Counted from the stretch's first letter, positions 17,123-26,885 are shown. The stretch is 64,000 nucleotides of DNA from Sva-07 sp963728355 (GCA_963728355.1 CAVSJQ010000002.1:62001-126000); one strand, 5' to 3'. Numbers and translations: made by a program. The notes: a model not told the origin generated them from the sequence alone.

Positions 17123-17321
17123 CCCCCACCAGCCGCCTGAACCAGGTGCTCTGCGTCCCGGACGTCGGGACTCACGCCACCGAGAACGCCACCGACGTCG
17201 CTACCGAGTTGCCGACGGCGGTCGCACCGCGGTGATCACGCCGCTGCGGTGCCGCCATCGACATCGCCACACCGGAGTCGGCGGGAGCTGGGGGGGCGGC
17301 CGCGTTGTAGCGTCGGGCCCG

Positions 17322-18425
17322 ATGAGTGAGCTGAGGGTGGGCGTCGTCGGCATGGGGATCGGGCAGAGCCATCTGCTGTCATGGCGTGAGGTCGAGGGCG
17401 CATCAGCCACGGTGTTCGCCGAGATCGATGACGCCAAGCGGACCAAGGGCGAGGCCGACTGGGCCATTGCCGGCGTCGCCTCGCTCGACGACCTCCTCGC
17501 CGCCGTCGACGATCCGGCGTCGCCGCACCAGGTCGACGTGATCGACCTGTGCACCCCGCCGTGGCTGCACGAGGAGCAGATCGTGCGCTGCCTCGCCGCC
17601 GGCGTCCACGTCATCTGCGAGAAGCCCCTCGTCGACTCGGTCGTCGCCTGCGACCGTGTCACCGCTGCGGTCGATGCGGCAGCGGCCACGTCCGGCGCCC
17701 GGTTGATGCCGATCTTCCAGTACCGCTTCGGTGACGGCGCCGCCCGCGCTCGTGCCCTGATCGACGCCGGCATCACCGGCCGGCTCTTCACCGCGTCGTC
17801 GTCGACCTGGTGGCGTCGCGGCCGTGCGTACTATGCGGATGCGTCGTGGCGCGGCACCTGGGACGGCGAGCGCGGCGGGTGCGTGCTCAGCCATGCGATC
17901 CACAACCACGACCTGCTCACCTGGATGTCCGGCCCGCTCGTCGAGCTGCGGGCGATGGCCGCGACCCGCGTCAACGACATCGAGACCGAGGACTGTGCCG
18001 TCGCCATCGGGCGCACCTCCGAGGGTGGCCTCGTCACGATGAACGTCACGCTCGGCGCCGCATCGGAGTCGTCGCAACTGGTGTGGCACTTCGACAACGT
18101 CACGATCGCGTCGTCGTCCGACGCGTACGACCCCGCCGCCGGGCCCTGGAGTTTCGAGTTCCGCCGGTCGGCGTTCGCCGAAGAGGCCGAGCAGGTGTGG
18201 GCCGATCTGAGACCCTCGGCGACGCAGTACACCGGCCAGTTCCAGTCGTTCGTCGACGCCCTGGCCGACGGTGGAGAGTTCCCGGTGACCCTCGCCGATG
18301 CCCGGGCTTCGCTGGAACTGGTCACCGCGTGGTACCACTCCGCGCACACCGGCTCGGTGGAGTCGCTGCCGCTCGCCGGCGATCACGTCGGCCGCGCCTC
18401 GTGGCGGCCCGCCAGCGCACCCTGA
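17322..18425 (+). CDS. Gfo/Idh/MocA family oxidoreductase
   Basis: A 367-residue NAD(P)-dependent oxidoreductase with Rossmann motif VGVVGMGIGQSHL and the conserved block LAAGVHVICEKPLVDS with catalytic-site Lys-Pro. GGCVLSHAIHNHDLLTWMSG carries the histidines seen at the active site in this family. It is unlike the paralogue at 13689 in detail. The substrate, probably a sugar or polyol derivative, is not known. ATG 17322 is chosen because upstream sequence in the same frame is low-complexity and lacks conserved features. Confidence 0.86.
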   Translation: MSELRVGVVGMGIGQSHLLSWREVEGASATVFAEIDDAKRTKGEADWAIAGVASLDDLLAAVDDPASPHQVDVIDLCTPPWLHEEQIVRCLAAGVHVICEKPLVDSVVACDRVTAAVDAAAATSGARLMPIFQYRFGDGAARARALIDAGITGRLFTASSSTWWRRGRAYYADASWRGTWDGERGGCVLSHAIHNHDLLTWMSGPLVELRAMAATRVNDIETEDCAVAIGRTSEGGLVTMNVTLGAASESSQLVWHFDNVTIASSSDAYDPAAGPWSFEFRRSAFAEEAEQVWADLRPSATQYTGQFQSFVDALADGGEFPVTLADARASLELVTAWYHSAHTGSVESLPLAGDHVGRASWRPASAP

Positions 18426-18487
18426 CGGTTCACCGGCTGTCGGCGCGTTTGGATCGGCGCCTCAAGAGGCATGGTCGGGCACCCGAT

Positions 18488-18922
18488 ATGAGTCCCGTGG
18501 CCTTCACCGAGCGCGTCACGTCGATCGCGCAGCTCCATGAGTTGCGATGCGGTGCGTCGCGTTGGCTGTCGGAGTCCGACACCGACGAGGAGACGATCGA
18601 GACGGTGGCGCTCGTCCTCAGCGAGACGTGCACGAACGCCCTCACCCACGGCAGCGCCGAGGTCGTCGACGTCTCGGTCACCATCGAGCTCCCGGCTGGC
18701 ACCGGTGATACCGGTCTCGTCACCATCTGCACCGGCCACGACGATCGGCGCCTCGCCCTGCTGCCGGCCGTACCGATGGCGATGCCCGCGCCGGCGGTGA
18801 TCGGCGGGCGGGGCCTCGCCCTCGTCGACCTTCTCGTCGACGGGATGACGCTGCAGGTCGATCCACCCCGCATCGTGCGTAAGTGCTGGCTGCGGACCCG
18901 CGGCCGACCGAGGAGAAGGTGA
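18488..18922 (+). CDS. RsbW-like ATP-binding anti-sigma/serine kinase domain protein
   Basis: A 144-residue GHKL-fold ATPase domain. The N box is LVLSETCTNALTHG (Glu and Asn coordinate Mg-ATP), and the G-box region includes GGRGLALVDLLVDGM. Stand-alone domains of this type regulate alternative sigma factors or anti-anti-sigma proteins in actinobacteria by binding or serine phosphorylation. No partner sigma or STAS gene is adjacent, so the target is unknown. It lies 62 bp after the oxidoreductase gene on the same strand. Confidence 0.82.
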   Translation: MSPVAFTERVTSIAQLHELRCGASRWLSESDTDEETIETVALVLSETCTNALTHGSAEVVDVSVTIELPAGTGDTGLVTICTGHDDRRLALLPAVPMAMPAPAVIGGRGLALVDLLVDGMTLQVDPPRIVRKCWLRTRGRPRRR

Positions 18923-18976
18923 CGACGGCGACACCGGTGCCACGGCGTCGGAGCACCCGACGCTGGATCTGCAACG

Positions 18977-19126
18977 ATGGCCGGCGTGCCCTCGATACTG
19001 CCTGACGACGTTGTCGAACCCACCGCGATGGTCGTTCGGCCGACATCGCCCACCGGCGTCGAGTACGCCACGCCACTCGGCTCCGCTGCCCCGTCGGTGA
19101 ACCCGCGCCGGAGGACCGCCACGTGA
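18977..19126 (+). CDS. Possible small protein overlapping the cupin gene start
   Basis: A 49-codon frame (ATG 18977) with coding-like third-position GC. It ends in TGA overlapping the GTG start of the next gene (GTGA). The peptide is Pro/Thr/Val-rich and ends in a basic tail (NPRRRTAT); no family is recognised. It could be a short leader peptide that couples translation to the cupin gene, or simply a chance frame. Confidence 0.3.
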   Translation: MAGVPSILPDDVVEPTAMVVRPTSPTGVEYATPLGSAAPSVNPRRRTAT

Positions 19127-19887
19127 CGGTGCGCGAACCGTTGCCCGGTGAACGATTCGGGGTGCCGCTGCCTGGCGGCACGTCGGTGAGCCACGTCCGT
19201 GTCTACGACACCGTCGCCCCGGACGGCCTCGCCGGTGGATCACCGCACCTGCACACCGTGTGCACCGAGGCCTACCTGGTCATCGCCGGGGAGGGCCTCG
19301 TCCAGACGCTGTCGGGGGAGGGCTACGCCGAGACGCCGCTGGTCGCCGGCACGATTGCGTGGTTCTCGCCCGGCACGATCCATCGCCTCGTGAACCTCGA
19401 CGGCCGACTCGAGCTGTACGTGTTGATGTCGAACGCCGGACTGCCCGAGGCCGGCGACATGATCCTCGCGTTCGCCCCCGACCTTCTCGTCGACGAATCC
19501 ACCTACCGCCGAGTCGCCGATCTCCCTGCGGACGCTCGCACCACCGACGGCCACCCCGACGCCGCGATGGCCCGACGCGACCTCGCCGTCGCCGGCTTCG
19601 GGCACTGGCGCGACGCGGTGACGGCCGGCGGACCCGCGGCGCTCGACGCGCTGTATCGCTGCGCCGTCGAGTTGCTCGGCGATCGACCGGCCAACTGGCT
19701 CAATCTCCTCGCCGCCGACCCGACGATCGATCTCGAGCGTTCGCGCGCCCAGGTGGAAGCGCTGTGGTCGCACGACCGTGGCTGCGCTGCGGCGCGCCTC
19801 GGCGAGTCGGCGATCCGCTCGACGTCGCTGCACCCCGACACCCGCCGCATGGGCTGCTGCGGCACGCTCGGCACCGTCATCCACTGA
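19123..19887 (+). CDS. Cupin domain-containing protein
   Basis: A 254-residue protein. The N-terminal half is a cupin barrel: PHLHTVCTEAYLVIAGEG carries the first metal-binding motif (His-x-His ... Glu), and the second motif is GTIAWFSPGTIHRLVNLDG with the last histidine. The C-terminal 120 residues are helical with no recognised domain. The function may be sugar isomerase or dioxygenase-like, or a binding protein; sequence does not decide. GTG 19123 follows GGAGGAC at good spacing. A tandem repeat array follows the stop. Confidence 0.75.
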   Translation: MTVREPLPGERFGVPLPGGTSVSHVRVYDTVAPDGLAGGSPHLHTVCTEAYLVIAGEGLVQTLSGEGYAETPLVAGTIAWFSPGTIHRLVNLDGRLELYVLMSNAGLPEAGDMILAFAPDLLVDESTYRRVADLPADARTTDGHPDAAMARRDLAVAGFGHWRDAVTAGGPAALDALYRCAVELLGDRPANWLNLLAADPTIDLERSRAQVEALWSHDRGCAAARLGESAIRSTSLHPDTRRMGCCGTLGTVIH

Positions 19888-19899
19888 CACTCACCATCC

Positions 19900-20140
19900 C
19901 GTTTGCGTGCGGATCTCGGGTGGACCGCCCCACCCGAAATCGCGCGCAAACGTGGGGGAGCGTCGCCCGTGGGGAATGCCGCCCGTCCCTGATCGTTTGT
20001 GTACGGATTCGGGTGGACCGCCCCACCCAAAGTTGCGCACAAACGTGGAAGAGCGTCGCCCGTGGGGGGAGTGCTGCCCGTCCCTGATCGCTTGTGTACG
20101 CATTTGGGTGGACCGCCCCATTCAGAGTTGCGCACAAACG
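19900..20140. repeat. Tandem array of three hairpin repeats (REP family A, copies 1-3)
   Basis: Three copies of a 52-53 bp imperfect palindrome at 19900-19952, 19994-20045 and 20089-20140, with a period of about 94-95 bp. The left arm is CG(T/C)TTG(C/T)GT and the right arm CACAAACG, with a centre GGGTGGACCGCCCCACCC. The spacers also resemble each other (GTCGCCCGTGGGG and CCGTCCCTGATCG). The array lies between convergent stops at 19887 and 20179. Single relatives occur at 22421 and 41118. Confidence 0.85.
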
Positions 20141-20178
20141 TGGGGGAGTGTCACCTGTTCGGGGACGGGAGGACGAGG

Positions 20179-21151
20179 TCAGCGGAAGCCGACGACCTGG
20201 TGGGGGGTGTAGGGCTCCTCGAGGCGGGAGATCTCGTCGGCGGTCAGTTCGAGGTCGACGGCGGCAACGGCGTCGTCGATGTGGTGCTGCTTGGTGGCGC
20301 CGACGATCGGCGACGTGACGAAGGGCTTGGCCAGCGCCCACGCCAACGCGACCTGCGCCCGCGACACGCCGCGCTCGCCGGCGATCTCGGCGACCCTGTC
20401 GACGATGACCCGGTCGTCGGAGGAGTAGAGCATCTTGCCGAACTCGTCGGTCTCCGACCGGGCGGTCGACTCGTCCCAGTCACGGGTCAGGCGTCCACGC
20501 GCCAGCGGGCTCCACGGGATCACGCCGACGCCCTGATCGACACACAGCGGCATCATCTCACGCTCCTCCTCCCGATTGAGCAGGTTGTAGTGGTTCTGCA
20601 TCGAAACGAATCTCGTCCAGCCGTGCGCTTCGGCGCTGTACTGCGCCTTGGAGAACTGCCACGCCCACATCGACGACGCCCCGATGTAGCGGGCCTTGCC
20701 GGCCTTGACCACGTCGTGCAGCGCCTCCATCGTCTCCTCGATCGGCGTGCGGTGATCCCACCGGTGGATCTGGTACAGGTCGACGTAGTCGGTGCCGAGC
20801 CGGCGCAGGCTGTGGTCGATCTCGGCCATGATCGCCTTGCGTGACAGCCCCAGGGCGTTCTGGCCGCCACGCATCGGTCCGTTGACCTTGGTGGCCAGCA
20901 CGATCTCGTCGCGGTCGGCCATGTCGGCGAGGGCCCGCCCGACGTACTCCTCGCTGGTGCCGAGCGAGTACACGTTGGCGGTGTCGAAGAAGTTGATGCC
21001 GGCGTCGAGAGCCTGCTGGATGAACGTGCGCGAGGTCTCCTCGTCGAGCGACCAGGCGTGCGTGCCCTGATCGGATGCACCGAAGCTCATGCAGCCCGAG
21101 ACAGATGCGCGAGACGTCGAGTCCGGTGTTGCCGAGCTTGGTGTACTGCAT
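20179..21151 (-). CDS. Aldo/keto reductase, one-base frameshift near the N-terminus
   Basis: An NADPH-dependent aldo/keto reductase of about 323 residues after correction. It starts MQYTKLGNTGLDVSRICLG at ATG 21151, after GAGGATCTC. One extra base near 21098 moves the rest to another frame, where it continues CMSFGASDQGTHAWSLDE. Family residues are present: FDTANVYSLGTSEEYVG has the catalytic Asp and Tyr, ATKVNGPM the Lys, and DLYQIHRWDHRTPIEET the His. Substrate is unknown; such enzymes reduce aldehydes and ketones broadly. The frame break is probably a sequencing error because everything downstream is conserved. Confidence 0.85.
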
Positions 21152-21279
21152 GAGATCCTCCTGGTCGGCCGGCGGGGTCGCCGTGGTTCGTGGTGTCGGA
21201 CACCAGCGTTCCACCGCATCGTAGGAGTGGCCGGGTCGGCATCGCTCACCGGCGGGGCGACGACGGCGAGACTGTGCAG

Positions 21280-22398
21280 ATGGCCACCGACGAACGACGC
21301 ACCGCCGTCGTACTCAGCGCCGACGACCGCGCCGCCGCCCGTGCCTTCGTCGCCCGGTGCGAGGTCCGGATGTCGACCCTGCACCGGATCGCCGTCGGCA
21401 TGCTGTCGGGAGCCGGACTCCTCGTCGTGCTGCCCGTGGTGGCGCGCGACTCGATCACCGGCATCCTGCGATCACTCGTGTCGGGCAGCGTCGCGGTCGC
21501 CGACGCCTTCTTGATCGTCGCCGTCGTCGCCATGCTCGCCGTGCCGGTCACTGCGCTGTGGTGGCTGTTCCGCGACCTGACCCGGTTCTACTTCCACGCC
21601 AACCACCTCGACGGTGAGAGTGGCGCCGTGTTCACCCCTCGCTTCACGCTCACATCGTTGCGTCTGCCCTCAGATGAGCTGCAGCCGGGCGCTGCCGATG
21701 TCCTCGATGCGGTGCGTTCCGACCCTCGCATGATCGAGTTGCTCGTGCCGACGAACGATGCTTCACGGCGGCGCATCGACGTGCAGCTCGACGTGTACGG
21801 AGGTCTGCGCGAGGGGACCGACGACGAGGCGCGTGCCGACGGCCTGATGACCCTCGCCGCGGCACGGTCGCGGTCGCTGCTCGAAGAGGTCGCCAAGTTC
21901 GAGTACGGGATGGCGCGCCACGTGCTCAAGCTCCGCGGGCTGGTGCTGCGGTACGTCAAGGCGTTGCTGGCGCTCCTGACCACTGCCCTCGCCGTCTACG
22001 CAGGTGACGCAGTCGTGGCGGAGATCCGACTCGGCGACGACCTGACCACGTCGGCTGGGTCGTGGCTGGCGGCGATCGTGCTGGTGTGGGCACCGATCGC
22101 CGTCTTGGCGCTGACGTCGCCGATCCGTTGGATCGAAGATCTGATGCGCGACGACGGCGCACCGTCGACGGCGGTGGCCGACGACCCCGAACTGACCTTC
22201 GTCGAGCGGATCTCGCTGCGCATCGCCGGCGTGGCGTGGGTGGCAGCGATCGTCGCGATGGCGCTGACCCTCGGCAGCGACAGCGCCTCGGACGGCGGTC
22301 GGTTGGCTGGAGCGATCGTGCTCGCGGTGTCGGTGTCAGCCGTCGTCGTGGCCGCCGCCACCGGCCGGTTCCGCAGCCTCCTCGCCGCCCCCGGATGA
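21280..22398 (+). CDS. Multi-pass membrane protein of unknown function
   Basis: About 372 residues with two N-terminal transmembrane helices (GMLSGAGLLVVLPVVA and FLIVAVVAMLAVPVTALWWL), a soluble central domain of about 130 residues, and four further hydrophobic helices in the C-terminal third. I recognise no family. ATG 21280 follows directly on an acidic and basic leader. An upstream GTG at 21274 is also in frame. It is divergent from the aldo/keto reductase gene. Confidence 0.65.
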   Translation: MATDERRTAVVLSADDRAAARAFVARCEVRMSTLHRIAVGMLSGAGLLVVLPVVARDSITGILRSLVSGSVAVADAFLIVAVVAMLAVPVTALWWLFRDLTRFYFHANHLDGESGAVFTPRFTLTSLRLPSDELQPGAADVLDAVRSDPRMIELLVPTNDASRRRIDVQLDVYGGLREGTDDEARADGLMTLAAARSRSLLEEVAKFEYGMARHVLKLRGLVLRYVKALLALLTTALAVYAGDAVVAEIRLGDDLTTSAGSWLAAIVLVWAPIAVLALTSPIRWIEDLMRDDGAPSTAVADDPELTFVERISLRIAGVAWVAAIVAMALTLGSDSASDGGRLAGAIVLAVSVSAVVVAAATGRFRSLLAAPG

Positions 22399-22420
22399 CG
22401 CCCCTGCCACCCGAACACTG

Positions 22421-22473
22421 ACGTTCGTGCGCAGATTCGGGTGGACCGCCCCACCCAAATCCGCACACAAACG
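22421..22473. repeat. REP family A hairpin repeat, copy 4
   Basis: A single 53-bp copy of the element arrayed at 19900-20140, with the same centre GGGTGGACCGCCCCACCC and right arm CACAAACG. It again sits between two convergent stops (22398 and 22528). Confidence 0.8.
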
Positions 22474-22527
22474 TGGGTTGCGTGCGTGGGTTGGGCGGGC
22501 TCGGGCGGGCGGGGAGTGGGTGACGTA

Positions 22528-23775
22528 TCAGGCGAGGGAGCCGGCGGTCTGCGCTCTGGCGACCGAGGCGCGCACGACGGGGATGTCGGCGTCGTCGAGG
22601 GGCTGCATCCACTGCTTGCGGGTGAGGGCGGCGTCGACGAACGGTGCCAGCTCGGCAGCCTTGCGCCGCTGTCGGTCGGTCTCGTCGACGGTGAACTCCG
22701 GCATCACGTCGGACGCGAACAGCTCCAGCGACGAACAGATGTCGGCATGTGCGTTGCGTCCGGCCTGCTGAATGAAGATGATCTGGTCGACGCCGACGTC
22801 GCGGATCTGACGCAGGTAGCGCGACGCGTCCGCTGGCGTGCCGATGCAGCTCGCGAACGACTCACCCTGCTCGTCGGCTGCGGCGATCCGCCGCTCGATG
22901 CTGTCGGCCGGGCGGCGCGCCTGGAACTCGCCCCACAGATCGGTGCGACCCGGCACCTGATCGTGCGCCACCAGTGCGTTGAGCGCATAGCCGAAGAACT
23001 CGAACCCCTCCTGTCCACGCCGGATCGCCTCCGCCCGATCCTCGTGCAGCGAGAACCCGGTGACGAGCGCGATGTTGGCGTTGACCGTGTGGCCGAGCGG
23101 CACGCACTCGTCGCTGCGGATGATGTCGTAGTACACGTCGACCCACGACTTCGCCACGTCCGGGTCGACGAAGCTGAACGCCAACGCGCCGATGCCGTGG
23201 CGGGCGGCGACCTTGATCGTGTCGCGGTTCGTGCACGCCATCCACATCGGCGGATGCGGCTTCTGGCGCGGCTTGGGCAGCACGTTGCGGCACGGCATCG
23301 AGAACGTCTCGGACGTGTAGCCCGGATACGGGTCGAGCACCATCATGTTGGCGATCTGCTCGGCAGCCTCGAGCGCCATCGCCCGCTTCTGCTTGGCCGG
23401 GATGTCGAAGCCGTGCAGCTCCAGCCGGGTCGCCCCCTCGCCGATGCCGAAGTCGACGCGGCCGTCGGAGATCAGGTCGAGCGTGGCCAGACCCTCGGCG
23501 GTGCGGGCCGGATGGTTGTACTTCGGGATCACCTGGCGGATGCCGTGACCCAGCCGGATCCGTGACGTGCGCGCCGCCGCCGCCGCGAGGAACACCTCCG
23601 GCGCCGACGAATGCGAGTACTCGTCGAGGAAGTGGTGCTCGACCTCCCACGCATAGTCGAAGCCGAGCCGGTCGGCGAGCTCGACCTGGTCGAGGGCGTC
23701 ACGCAGCAGATGGAACTCGTCGTCGTCGCTCCACGGCTTCGGGAGCTGGTGTTCGTAGAAGATGCCGAACTGCAT
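22528..23775 (-). CDS. LLM-class flavin-dependent (luciferase-like) monooxygenase
   Basis: A 415-residue TIM-barrel enzyme of the bacterial luciferase-like family. The N-terminus MQFGIFYEHQLPKPW and the blocks YAWEVEHHFLDEYSHSSAPE, RIRLGHGIRQVIPKYNHPAR and GRVDFGIGEGATRLEL are typical. Members use FMN or F420. The high number of such genes is typical of F420-producing actinobacteria. The substrate is not inferable. A second, distant member is at 59776. Confidence 0.88.
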   Translation of the reverse strand: MQFGIFYEHQLPKPWSDDDEFHLLRDALDQVELADRLGFDYAWEVEHHFLDEYSHSSAPEVFLAAAAARTSRIRLGHGIRQVIPKYNHPARTAEGLATLDLISDGRVDFGIGEGATRLELHGFDIPAKQKRAMALEAAEQIANMMVLDPYPGYTSETFSMPCRNVLPKPRQKPHPPMWMACTNRDTIKVAARHGIGALAFSFVDPDVAKSWVDVYYDIIRSDECVPLGHTVNANIALVTGFSLHEDRAEAIRRGQEGFEFFGYALNALVAHDQVPGRTDLWGEFQARRPADSIERRIAAADEQGESFASCIGTPADASRYLRQIRDVGVDQIIFIQQAGRNAHADICSSLELFASDVMPEFTVDETDRQRRKAAELAPFVDAALTRKQWMQPLDDADIPVVRASVARAQTAGSLA

Positions 23776-23941
23776 CCCAGCAGCTCAGCAGAACCACCGC
23801 GGCCGATGCGGGTCAGACGGCCGAAGCGGGTCGACGTGTTGCCGTCCCGACACGGCGTCGCAGCGTTCTGCGACGGGCCGTCGGGGTATTGACGGGCATG
23901 AGTACTCCCAGGACTCCACGACCGACACCGCTGTCGCTGGT

Positions 23942-24805
23942 ATGCCGCACGTCGACGGGATCACGCATCGGCGGGTCGCTGTGCGTGACATCGAGGTCCA
24001 TGTCGCCGAGGGCGGCACTGACGATCCGGCTGCTGCGGTGCTGGTGTTCCTGCACGGGTGGCCGCAGCATTGGTGGTGCTGGCGCAAGGTGTTGCCCCAG
24101 CTGGCTGGCGAGGGTCGACTGGTGGTTCCCGATCTCCGCGGGCATGGATGGTCCGACGCTCCCCCTGGCGGCTACGGCAAGGAGAACCTGGTCGACGATC
24201 TGTTCGCGCTCCTCGACGAGCTGGGTCATGACCGGGTGACGCTGGTGGGCCACGACTGGGGCGGATGGGTCGGTTTCTTGGCCGCACTACGCGAACCTGA
24301 CCGCTTCGATGCGTTGATCACGCTCGGTATCATCCACCCGTTCCAGCAGCTGTCGCTCGGTGCACTGGCGAATGCATGGCGTGGCACATATCAGGTGCTC
24401 CTGGCGTCACCACTCCTCGGTGAGGCACTGCTGCGATCGAATTGGTTCGTGGTGGCCGAGGCGATCCGGATGGGTTGCCACGATCCTGCGGCCGTCGACT
24501 TCGGCGCCCGCCGGCAGTACGGCGAGGTGCTGCAATCAGCGGCGCGAGCGCGGGCGTCGGTGCGACTGTACCGGTCGTTCCTGTTGCACGACCTGCCTCG
24601 CCTCGGCCGCTACCGCGACCTGCGCCTGGAGGTGCCGACCCGGCTGCTCGTCGGACGTGACGATCCCGTGGCCGTGGAATCGCTGCTCGACGGTTGGCAG
24701 GACCATGCCGCAGACATGGCCGTCGACGTGGTCGATGACGTCGGCCATTTCGTCCCCGAAGAGGCGCCCGATCTCGTGGTCGAGCTGATCCGTTCGACCC
24801 GATGA
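23942..24805 (+). CDS. Alpha/beta hydrolase with aspartate nucleophile (epoxide hydrolase/dehalogenase type)
   Basis: A 287-residue alpha/beta hydrolase. HGWPQHWWCW forms the oxyanion-hole region with the HG-x-P motif. The nucleophile elbow is GHDWGG, with Asp rather than Ser, which is the hallmark of soluble epoxide hydrolases and haloalkane dehalogenases. The catalytic acid is probably in LLVGRDDPV and the base His in VVDDVGHFVPEEAP. Which of the two reactions it catalyses is undecided; the HGWP motif leans to epoxide hydrolase. ATG 23942 is the first start that keeps the conserved domain without low-complexity leader. Confidence 0.85.
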   Translation: MPHVDGITHRRVAVRDIEVHVAEGGTDDPAAAVLVFLHGWPQHWWCWRKVLPQLAGEGRLVVPDLRGHGWSDAPPGGYGKENLVDDLFALLDELGHDRVTLVGHDWGGWVGFLAALREPDRFDALITLGIIHPFQQLSLGALANAWRGTYQVLLASPLLGEALLRSNWFVVAEAIRMGCHDPAAVDFGARRQYGEVLQSAARARASVRLYRSFLLHDLPRLGRYRDLRLEVPTRLLVGRDDPVAVESLLDGWQDHAADMAVDVVDDVGHFVPEEAPDLVVELIRSTR

Positions 24806-24904
24806 AGCTGCCGCGCCGATCCGCCAGTCCGCGGTCTCATGTCGCCGTCGGTGGGTGTGCCCACACCGCAACTGGCCCTTCGAGCACACGTGGTCCGATG
24901 GACG

Positions 24905-26119
24905 TCACGAGCCTCGGTGCTCTCGTTTCGTGGCCGTCCAGTGTCGTGCCCACGACCGACCAGGCAGTGCGGTGACGCCGTGGACGAATGCGCTGCTGAC
25001 CACGGTCAACGTGGCAATCGTCCACACGATCGGCCGGGTCTCGCCGTGGTCCTCGCCGAGCAGCGTGTAGAACAGCGCTGCGACGCCGACGGGACCGAAC
25101 CACCCCATCCACACCCGGGCGCGAAGCGGAAATGCGAGGAGGGGTCCGACCAGCACGAGCCACGGCAACCGTCGGAGTACGAGCATTGCCAGCACGAACG
25201 CAACGGCGGCCCAGCCCGCCTCCTTCCAAGCGGACCACGGGACCATCACGCCCAAGATGACGAACACCGGCAGCAGCAGCAGGCGGTCGATGCCTTCTTC
25301 GATCGTCGACTGCGCTCGGCGATTGTCCTCGCCGATCCCGCGGTTGTAGGCGACACCGGCGACGAACACCGCGAGGATGCCATCGACGTGGATCAGCGTG
25401 CAGGCGCCGAGCACGAACAGCGAGAACGTCAGGGTGAACAACATGAACGTCGGCTCGGTCAGCTGACCGCCCCGAGTGCGCCGCACGAGCGGACCGGCGA
25501 CGAATCCTGCTGCCAGGCCGACGCCGATCCCGCCGGCGATCTCCTTGATCGCATCGCTCGCGAAGGTGCCCCAGGAGGTGTCGCCCACGACCGCGAACGC
25601 AAAGAGGACGAAGAAGAGCCCGACCCCGTCGTTCCCCGCCGACTCGACCGAGGTGGTCTGGCGAACGGGAGCCGGCAACGCCTCCTCGGCGGCCTCTCCG
25701 GCCACGAGGCTCGACACAAGCACTGGGACGGTGGGGGCCAGCACCGCGCCCAGCAGGACGGCCGTCCCCCATCGGACGTCGAGGACGCCCCAGGCGAGCA
25801 GTGCACCGGTCGCCGCCATCAGCGGAAGGACGACGCCGATCATCACCGCTGCGGACCGGGCGCACCGGCGCAACTCGGTCCAGGGGTATCGGAGTGCGGT
25901 CGTCATCACCGTAAATGACAACAGCACTCGTGTGAGCGGGAACAGGATGCCTCGTCCGGCGTCCGGAACTTCGAGGAAGCCGACGCCGATCGGGCCGAGC
26001 GCGATGCCCACCGCCAAGCCCAGCATCGGCTCCGTCACCGGCACCGCGACGAGCGTCCGTGACACCAAGCCGAGCGCGACCGACAGCGTTGCGACCACGA
26101 AGACGTAGTGGGTCAGCAT
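24905..26119 (-). CDS. CPA1-type cation:proton antiporter
   Basis: A 404-residue membrane protein with about 12 hydrophobic segments throughout. The family core is visible as LGAVLAPTVPVLVSSLV and ESAGNDGVGLFFVLF; the latter corresponds to the E-S-x-x-N-D-G motif of NhaP/NHE antiporters that exchange Na+ or K+ for H+. The first motif has Pro-Thr-Val where many relatives have an Asp, so ion preference is uncertain. It ends the minus-strand respiratory gene series, starting 17 bp after the cytochrome gene stop, and may be co-transcribed with it. Confidence 0.85.
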   Translation of the reverse strand: MLTHYVFVVATLSVALGLVSRTLVAVPVTEPMLGLAVGIALGPIGVGFLEVPDAGRGILFPLTRVLLSFTVMTTALRYPWTELRRCARSAAVMIGVVLPLMAATGALLAWGVLDVRWGTAVLLGAVLAPTVPVLVSSLVAGEAAEEALPAPVRQTTSVESAGNDGVGLFFVLFAFAVVGDTSWGTFASDAIKEIAGGIGVGLAAGFVAGPLVRRTRGGQLTEPTFMLFTLTFSLFVLGACTLIHVDGILAVFVAGVAYNRGIGEDNRRAQSTIEEGIDRLLLLPVFVILGVMVPWSAWKEAGWAAVAFVLAMLVLRRLPWLVLVGPLLAFPLRARVWMGWFGPVGVAALFYTLLGEDHGETRPIVWTIATLTVVSSAFVHGVTALPGRSWARHWTATKREHRGS

Positions 26120-26135
26120 CGACGGGGCAACCGGT

Positions 26136-26885
26136 TCATGACGCCCGACCCTCGATCCAGACCGCCGCCAGCGTCATCAACGCCAGGCCGATCAGGATGG
26201 CGACGGCGCCTTCGGGCACCGGACCGAGATGCCAGATCGCCCACCCGCCGCGATCCTGGGAGTGCTGCAGCACCTCGGTCACGTAGGCGGTGACGTCAGC
26301 GACCTCGTCGTCGGAGAGGGCCGCCCGACCGAACGCCGGCATCTCGAAGGGCCCCACACGAATCGCCTCCGCCGCCTCGGTGGCCGTCGCGGCGTCGAGG
26401 CCGGGGGCGGCCCGCTCGATCAACGCCCCGCCGAACCCGACCGACTGATGGCACGCGGCGCAGTTCAGCCGGTACAGCTCGCCGCCGTTGGGGACGTCGG
26501 CGGCCGCGACGTCGACGTCGGGAATCGGCCAAGCGTCCGCGCCGTCGCCCAGGGAGGCGACGTACTCGGCGAGTGCGATCGTCGTCGGACGGTCGTACGC
26601 CGCGGGGCCGCGTTTGATCTCGTCGTCGGGGTCCTCGATCGGCATGCGTCCGGTCGACACGACGTAGTCGATGCTCGCGGCACCCTCCTCGGCGATCGCC
26701 GGGCCCTTGGCGGTGCCGCCGCCTCCCGAGCCGTGACACTCGGCGCAGTCGCGCTCGTAAATGCCGGACGGATCCGGCCTCGAGGGCGCGGCTGCGGCGT
26801 CGCCACTCGGCGGCGAGAGCAGCGTGGTGCACGCGACGGCGACTGCCGCGGCGACCGGCGCCAGGGGAAGTATCGAGCGCAGCAC
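26136..26885 (-). CDS. Di-heme c-type cytochrome with C-terminal membrane anchor (QcrC-like)
   Basis: About 249 residues from a possible GTG at 26885. An N-terminal hydrophobic stretch (PVAAAVAVACTTLL) is followed by two heme-binding motifs, CAECH and CAACH, each in a class-I cytochrome domain with later methionines (GRMPIEDPDDEI and FEMPAFGRAAL). The C-terminus has one membrane helix (AVAILIGLALMTLAAVWI). This is the architecture of actinobacterial QcrC, the di-heme subunit of the bcc complex. In the sequence as given it is in frame with the CtaG region upstream with no stop between, so the true product could be a CtaG-cytochrome fusion. Confidence 0.78.
   Translation of the reverse strand: MLRSILPLAPVAAAVAVACTTLLSPPSGDAAAAPSRPDPSGIYERDCAECHGSGGGGTAKGPAIAEEGAASIDYVVSTGRMPIEDPDDEIKRGPAAYDRPTTIALAEYVASLGDGADAWPIPDVDVAAADVPNGGELYRLNCAACHQSVGFGGALIERAAPGLDAATATEAAEAIRVGPFEMPAFGRAALSDDEVADVTAYVTEVLQHSQDRGGWAIWHLGPVPEGAVAILIGLALMTLAAVWIEGRAS

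Noticed and set aside
19900..20140. CRISPR array
   Set aside because: Only three units, palindromic and with related spacers, and no Cas genes nearby; it is a hairpin repeat array.
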